A stretch of DNA of 64,000 nucleotides from positions 9,762,501-9,826,500 of the forward strand of contig CM072336.1 in assembly GCA_036874045.1 (NCBI GenBank). Reading direction: 5' to 3'. Below are positions 58,301 through 64,000 of the stretch, piece by piece. Position numbers and translations under genes: made by a program. The stretch is from Cymodocea nodosa. Its lineage: Eukaryota; Streptophyta; Magnoliopsida; Alismatales; Cymodoceaceae. A model generated the notes under the pieces. The model was given only the letters and a program-made list of their open reading frames with translations, searched no databases and was not told the DNA's origin. The first letter of the stretch is position 1. The number at the start of each line of letters is the position of its first letter.

Positions 58301-61300
58301 AAATTATTCAATTGTTTTTTAGTAGCATAATCATAGCTAGCATCACAATTGATGAACTTGACATCATGGACATCACATTTTATATCACACTATTAATTTT
58401 GAGATATGATACATAATTTTGGTATCATTATTAAATGTGCTTTATTAATCTTTAAATTATTTTGACAAATTACATTTAACATGTGTATTTAGTATTTGTA
58501 ACAATTGAAGTATACAAGAATGATAAGGCAAAGATAAGGAAAGAAAATTGAAGATTAAATGTCCTCCATGAACTTCAAGTTACTTAAGTCTACATTAAGT
58601 ATTACTTAATTAGTTCATTCTTAGAAGAGAAAAAAATTGAAAGAAAATATGAACTTGATGAACAAAACTAAAATCATGTAAAAGTTCTCTCAAAAAGCGT
58701 AAAAAGAAAGCTAAATAACTTTAGAGCATACTAAGATAGAAGCCTTTAAGTTCATAAGTAAATTTCTGAAGAAAATAAGAAAAGAATTTAAGATGATGAA
58801 AACAACAAACCTAAGAGTCTGTTTGTGTACCTAGAATTTGAATTCCGTAGAATTTGAATTCTAACAGAATTTGAATTCTACAAAATTTGATGGAAAGAAT
58901 TCAAAATCTAGGTGTTTGTGCATGTTCAAGAATTTGACGGAAATTGAAATTTAAGTATTTGTGCACATGACAGAAGTGAAGTGAATTGAACTGAATTGAT
59001 TTTTAATAAAGTTAAATAACGAATTAAAGTAATTAGTGAAAATGTAATTAATCAAGGAATGAATTACTTGTATTAATAAATGAACATATTATTAAATTAA
59101 ATGTTTATATATCATTTATCAATTAATTAAGTATATCATTATATAAAATAAATCAAAAATTACAAAAATTGATAACTTTTTAGTTATAATACATGTTTAA
59201 AACAACAAAAGGTTAATTATAAATTCTATATTCCTCGTAATGTACAAAAAAAGGTATATTACAAAAAATTTGCTCATTATAATGTTTGTAATACTCTCAT
59301 TCACAACCATCCCACATTGCATACATAATATTTTCACAAAATTTATCTGCTTCTTTCCTTTACTCTTGTGTGTTGTTCCCAATAGTATTAACTATTTCAT
59401 ATTTTCACATATAAAAAGATTAAAATTCCCAAGACTTTTGACTATCTCCCTCAGAAATCAAAGAATCCTAACCTTACATTCTGCACAACGCCTTTTCTAT
59501 GGCCTCTTCTACAACCACCTTCTACAATTAACAATTGAAGCTTCCTTCTTCTTTCTCTACTTTGTTGAAGCAACCTCAACGATAGAAGCATCCTTCTTCT
59601 ATTTAAAATAAATGAAATACATAAGCTTAATTAATAATAAAGGTAAATAAAATAAATAACTTTTTTTAAAATATAATTATTATGAAGTGAATAAATGAAA
59701 GTAAATAAAAAGTAAATAATAAATAATTATTGAAATACTTTGATTATAAAAAAATATAATTCTGAACATTCTATTAGCCATAAATGACTTTTAAGACTTT
59801 ATTTGTGTTAGCCACAGAAAGTTAGGAAAATTATATAATTTTTGAAATTTTGATATTATATATAAAATAATATAATAAATAAATAAAATAATTATTATTA
59901 TTAAATTAAATAATATTTATGATTTTATTATAAAATTAAATAATAATAATAATAAATATTTTATTTTTAATAAAAATAAATATTAAAATAATTAATTAAA
60001 TAAAAAAATATTAACAATATATACTTCAACATACGAGTAGGAGGGTGAGCGTCGAACAATCTTTTGGAAAATGAATTCCGACCTTTTAGGTTGGGAATTC
60101 ATTTTCCCAACCTTTACACATTCAAATTCCTTAAGAATTTGAATTCCAAAATGCACAAACACCTCATGTCTCGAAATTCGACGAAAAAAATTTTCAATTC
60201 TGTCAAATTCCAAGTGCACAAATCCCCCTAAAGTGTAGTTTTTGGCATTCCAAATTCTTTTGATATGCCAATTTTTGAGCCTACAATTCATAACTAGAAG
60301 CCAAATCAATATACTAGTTATAATTCTCCCACATTTCTTACATAGAAGGAACAAAAGGAAGCTAAAGCATTGTCACCACTTGATGTCACATCAAAACCTT
60401 TGAGAAGACACTCATTTCTACTTCATATAACAGAAATACCTATGACTTAAGTAGAGGATTCATAATATAGGCAACAAGATCCTACTCCACATAACATGAT
60501 TACTTAAAAAAATGATGTCATAACTAAACCCTTAGGGAATACTCCCAACAAAGCATTGTCTATTAGAAAACATGCACTTGCCATGATGTCAAGTGTCATC
60601 CCCAAACAACAACGACATGAATATAAGGCTTGATGATGGAGATAACTTAGAGCATAACATTAACAAGTAGGATTCTTAGGGTCATATGCATTAAAACCTT
60701 GATTGGCACCAATAACTTCCCTCCAACTTATGTCCACTATGATTGAAAGAGGTTGTCCTAAGAAGTCATTGTGCCCAACAACTACAATAAGCACATGACA
60801 TCATCATAAAAGACATGAAAGATGCACACGGTAATCACCCTATTACTCTAAAAATACTCACAGATACTAAGGTAATATCCTTATCTAATCATTCTCTAAA
60901 TGTGATCTTACCCTACAAATCATTGACTTCGGCATTAAAGTTTTTTGTGCTCCCTCTCACCAAAGACCTATTGATTTGTGTTGTAGGTGATAAAAGCTTA
61001 GTATTACAAATATAGGTAGACAATCAAGCCTCATCAACTGCTAACTTTGAACAAAGCATTCTGGTTTGGAGCATTTTAAAGCCATGGTCAACAACAGAGT
61101 ATTCATTTTGATTACCAAAGGACAGGAATGCAAGCCACTAAATAGTGTAGTTGATGTCTTCATTTTTTCTCAAATCTAAGTGAAATCAAGTGTGCTATGA
61201 CCACAAGTAAATGCAGTACCTTTGGCAGTCCAAGCAAAGAGTGGTGAAACAAGCTGGACAACTAAGTATTGCATCAGAAGCTCTATGATGCCTTTGCTTG

Positions 61301-61385
61301 TGAACCCAGAGTGCATCTTTGTCATCAAGATTTGGATCAAAGAAATCAGGCTTGACAGAATAGTCTATTTCATCATCCGAAGACA
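55355..61385 (-). CDS. E2F-associated phosphoprotein (EAPP) family protein, first exon missing
   Basis: Two minus-strand exons are visible. 61385-61220 encodes SSDDEIDYSVKPDFFDPNLD, then ALWVHKQRHHR and SDAILSCPACFTTLCLDCQ. 55607-55355 continues RHEKYVTRYRAMFVFNC and ends VYDQDGVYHFFHVLPSNS-stop. The join AG|A completes Arg in the conserved CQRHEKY. The donor is CAAAG|GTACTG and the acceptor TTTGTAG|ACATG. Two CX2C pairs (CPAC...CLDC, CCSVC) suggest zinc binding. Family role: EAPP binds E2F factors in animals; plant homologues are conserved but little characterised. The exon at 61385 begins after a good acceptor (TTTTCTTTTGTCAG), so an upstream coding exon should exist. I did not find it before the LINE at 62.4 kb. 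The visible part encodes about 139 residues with no stops or frameshifts. Confidence 0.87.
55608..61219 (-). other. 5.6 kb intron of the EAPP-like gene
   Basis: GT...AG limits as given for the exons. It holds a complete PIF/Harbinger-type element (58815-60229) and AT-rich unclassified sequence. Short frames inside (for example 56032-56292, 57876-57664 and 60815-61015) have no family motif. A doubled CACTGG(C/T)(C/T)GA.TAGCAACTTTAAGG block lies at 56125 and 56231. Confidence 0.75.
58815..60229 (-). mobile_element. PIF/Harbinger-type DNA transposon copy 2 (1.42 kb)
   Basis: It is flanked by TAA on both sides (58812-58814, 60230-60232). Terminal inverted repeats are GAGTCTGTTTGTGTACCTAG on the left and, on the other strand, GGGGGATTTGTGCACTTGGA. 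It is an inverted relative of 35857-37388. The transposase-tail frame recurs near 59400-59290 (FCENIMYAMWDGCE-stop), with a CAA-to-TAA stop before it. The interior 59840-60010 is an A/T-only stretch, and the GC minisatellite of copy 1 is absent. Confidence 0.8.
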
Positions 61386-62419
61386 CTGACAAAAGAAAAT
61401 ATGGTTAGAAATTTTATTAGCAGTACTATTTCAGATGGCATACTACTCTCCTCAAGGACATGAGATAACCTTTATCTTCCTATCTTTATGGAGAAAAAAA
61501 GTTATAAGTTGATATCATAAACTGATTAAACAAGATGATTGAAAGGGGCAAAAATATGACAGGATAATAATTTGATGTCTAAATCCCATTTCAGAAAAAT
61601 TATAGATGATAATATGTTCAACACAAAAAGAAGTTTGGTGCTAACTCAAAGTTATGTTTGGAAAAAGGAACTTCAAAACCTAAATAAATTTAGAAATGTT
61701 GAAAAAAAAAATAACGCCCAACTAATAATATATAATCACAATAAATAGAAAAAATTACACATCCTTCATGTTGCACAAGGGACACTACATGCTATGGACA
61801 TGAAAAGAGACTTTAGAACTCACAAATATGATTCAAGAAGCACTAGTAAATTATCACATAAGTAAGCTTTTTCTTTTAATCTTTTTTAGAAGTCACAAAT
61901 GAAAATATAACTGTACCATTTATATCCACGCATATCACAACATGAATTTTATAAATCTAAATGAACAAGAGATATAGCAGCATTAAAATTCTGAAAGTCA
62001 CCCAGCACGTTAGACCCCTAGATAGCAACATTTAGTTGATTCAGATGTCAAGAGGGCAAAGCCTGCTCAACCAATAAGAAGAGGGAAGGAAGGGTTCACT
62101 TGATGAGTCGAGACTAATCATATAACATACATAGGGACAACATAAAAAAAATGTCCCAAGATTGGGGAAATGTACCAAGAAGAATGAATATCGTTCCAAT
62201 GTGGGTAAATATTCTCATATTCTTCTCATCTAACCTGGTAATAAAATGGCAATCATATTAAGAACATCAACACATGGAAAACATAGGAGTACCAAAATAC
62301 CTTGATATGCTAGTAAAACAGAAACACATATATGTTGAAAATACAGCCAACCCACTCATATCTAGCAGGCATCCCTCTACAATGCCACTACCTTTCTTTG
62401 TTGTCCTCCTCAAAGATTA
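61386..62419. other. Probable upstream intron of the EAPP-like gene
   Basis: AT-rich; no exon with a matching splice phase was recognised. 62041-62115 is slightly GC-richer but not evidently coding. Confidence 0.35.
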
Positions 62420-64000
62420 GGAAAAGAAAGACTAAAGTATGTAAGAATCCAAGAATTAAGCGGTGGAATCTAAAAAGTAAAAAGAAAATGATATTTAGAG
62501 ATAATTTATTAAAAGAAAGCATATGACAACTAAGTAATGAGGTAAATGAACTTTGAAATAAAATAACTACTTGTATTAAAAAGACTGTTAAGGAAATTTT
62601 AAGAGAATCTTGCAGGATAGCTCCACTAACTAAAGAAAGTTGGTGGTAGAATAAAGATGCATAAAAGAAAAAAAATGAAAAGAACAAATTCTATAAAACC
62701 TATCATAAATGTAGAAATGAAAAAAATTTAGAGAAGTATAAACTAACAAAAAAAATGCTAAGAAAATTGTTAGAAAAATAAAAAATAAGGCCTATAATGA
62801 ATTATATGATAATTTTAAATGAAAAACAAGAAGAAAACAAAATAGTAAAATTGGCTAAAGCTAGAGAAGAAAATCTAGAGATTTAAGTGAAGTATATTAA
62901 AGATGAGGGGATAGTAAAGTTTTAGTAAAAGAAAATGAAATAAAAGGTAGATGATATATGTATTTTAGTAAACTTTTTAATGAATCTACCATAAGAAACT
63001 CTTACATGCAAAATTTAGGTAGTAATATAAAAGATATAAACTATAGTTGTTTTAGAAGAATTAGTAGTTTGGAGTTAATGAAATCATTAAAAATGAAATC
63101 TATGAAAATTATTGGACCAAATGATATTTCTATTGAAGTGTAGAAGTGTATGGGTGAAGTAAAGATTAAGTGATTAACAAAAACTTTTTAATATAATTTT
63201 AAAGAAAAAGATGATGTTAGATGAATGGAGAAAGAGTTCTTTAATACCTAATTTTAGTAATAAGGGAGACATACAGAATTGTAATAACTATTGTAGTATT
63301 AAGTTAATAAGTGACATTTTGAAATTATGAGAAAGGGCAATTAAGCAAAAACTAAGATGTATTATTAAAATCACAAAAAATCAATTTGAGTTTATGTTGA
63401 GAAGGTCAACAATGGAAGTTATTCATTAACTTAGACAACTAGTAGAAAATTTTAGAGTTAAGAAAAAGGACCTCCATATGGTTTTTATTCATTTAGAAAA
63501 AGTATATAATAGAATACCTAGAAACATATTGGGGTAAATTTTAGAAAGAAAAAAAGTACCAATAGAACATATTGATAATATAAAGGACATATAATAGTAT
63601 GTTAATAAGAGGATACCTTTATAATTAGAAGGAAAATTCTATAAATTTGTTATTCCTCCAGCTATACATCATAACTTACAATGTTATACTATAAAGTATA
63701 ATCATATGCAAAAAGTTAATGTTGCTGAGATATGTATGCTTAAATGAATGAATAGTAATATTATAATGGATAAGTTTAAAAACAATTTTATTAGAAATAA
63801 AGTAACAGTTGCACCTACTGAAGATAAGATAAGAGAAAATCAACTTAAATAGTTGGATCATATCCTTAGGAGGCTAAGGAATGACACTAGTTATGAGACA
63901 TGTAATTAGTGCAAAAGAAATTAAAAATAGAGGTATACTTAAAACTACTTGGTTAGGACTTATAAGCAAATATTTAAATTTATGTAATTTAATTGAAGAT
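62420..64000 (+). pseudogene. Decayed LINE (non-LTR) reverse transcriptase, 3' half
   Basis: Plus-strand remnants follow the order of plant LINE ORF2. LAKAREENLE lies near 62855, then YFSKLFNES (62960), GPNDISIEV (63115), LDEWRKSSLIPNFSNKGDIQ (63220), IKITKNQFEF plus RRSTMEV (63370), KKKDLHMVFIHLEKVYN (63465) and, after a gap, VNVAEICMLK (63715) and APTEDKIRENQLK (63815). Stops and frameshifts are dense. The YADD catalytic segment falls in a deletion between about 63535 and 63600. The copy continues past the window end. The 5' half, endonuclease and ORF1 are not seen. Confidence 0.82.

Noticed and set aside
62388..62687. 99-codon Phe/Ser-rich minus frame
   Set aside because: Antisense of the Lys/Asn-rich LINE remnant on the plus strand.

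Overview
This window is nuclear DNA from a flowering plant: AT-rich, gene-poor and dominated by retrotransposon debris. The evidence is an intronless plastid-targeted homoserine kinase gene, Ty1/copia and Ty3/gypsy elements primed by initiator-Met tRNA, PIF/Harbinger elements, a plant-type LINE and GT-AG introns. The strong 5' GC bias of the kinase gene and of the small peptide gene leans towards a monocot, but the sequence does not prove it.

Three host genes are supported. (1) Homoserine kinase at 30687-31790 (+), a complete single-exon gene. (2) An EAPP-like (E2F-associated phosphoprotein) gene on the minus strand. Its two visible exons, 61385-61220 and 55607-55355, are separated by a 5.6 kb intron that contains a complete PIF/Harbinger-type element. 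Its first exon is not found. (3) A two-exon minus-strand gene at 49615-49222, too short for ordinary ORF listing. It encodes a 95-residue precursor with a signal peptide, an acidic pro-segment and a very basic C-terminus with eight cysteines, spaced CC-x5-C-x3-C twice. It has a TATA box, a poly(A) signal and W-box-like motifs. I do not recognise the family. It resembles a cationic antimicrobial peptide precursor and is the most interesting item in the window.

Region by region. 1.9-20.2 kb is a three-level nest. A degenerate copia element (A) is split by a 16.1 kb Sirevirus-like copia element (B, 2970-19059, duplication GTCTT). B has two LTRs, a primer site, gag, pol, an env-like region and three polypurine tracts. 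B's integrase is itself split by a solo LTR (C, 13191-15053, duplication TCATC). 20.2-29.7 kb is a pile of LTR fragments with palindromic and G-box-bearing repeats, plus tandem repeats. 29.7-32 kb holds homoserine kinase. 35.9-37.4 kb is a PIF/Harbinger copy carrying a GC-rich minisatellite. 38.6-42.9 kb is copia debris. 43.3-54.7 kb is gypsy debris (Tat/Ogre-like and chromovirus-like) around the peptide gene and a captured DUF4283/CCHC reading frame. 55-61.4 kb is the EAPP gene, and 62.4-64 kb is a decayed LINE.

The transposon genes are dead. Many stops and lost catalytic residues are the C-to-T or G-to-A changes expected from deamination of methylated cytosine. No operon-like relation links the three host genes.
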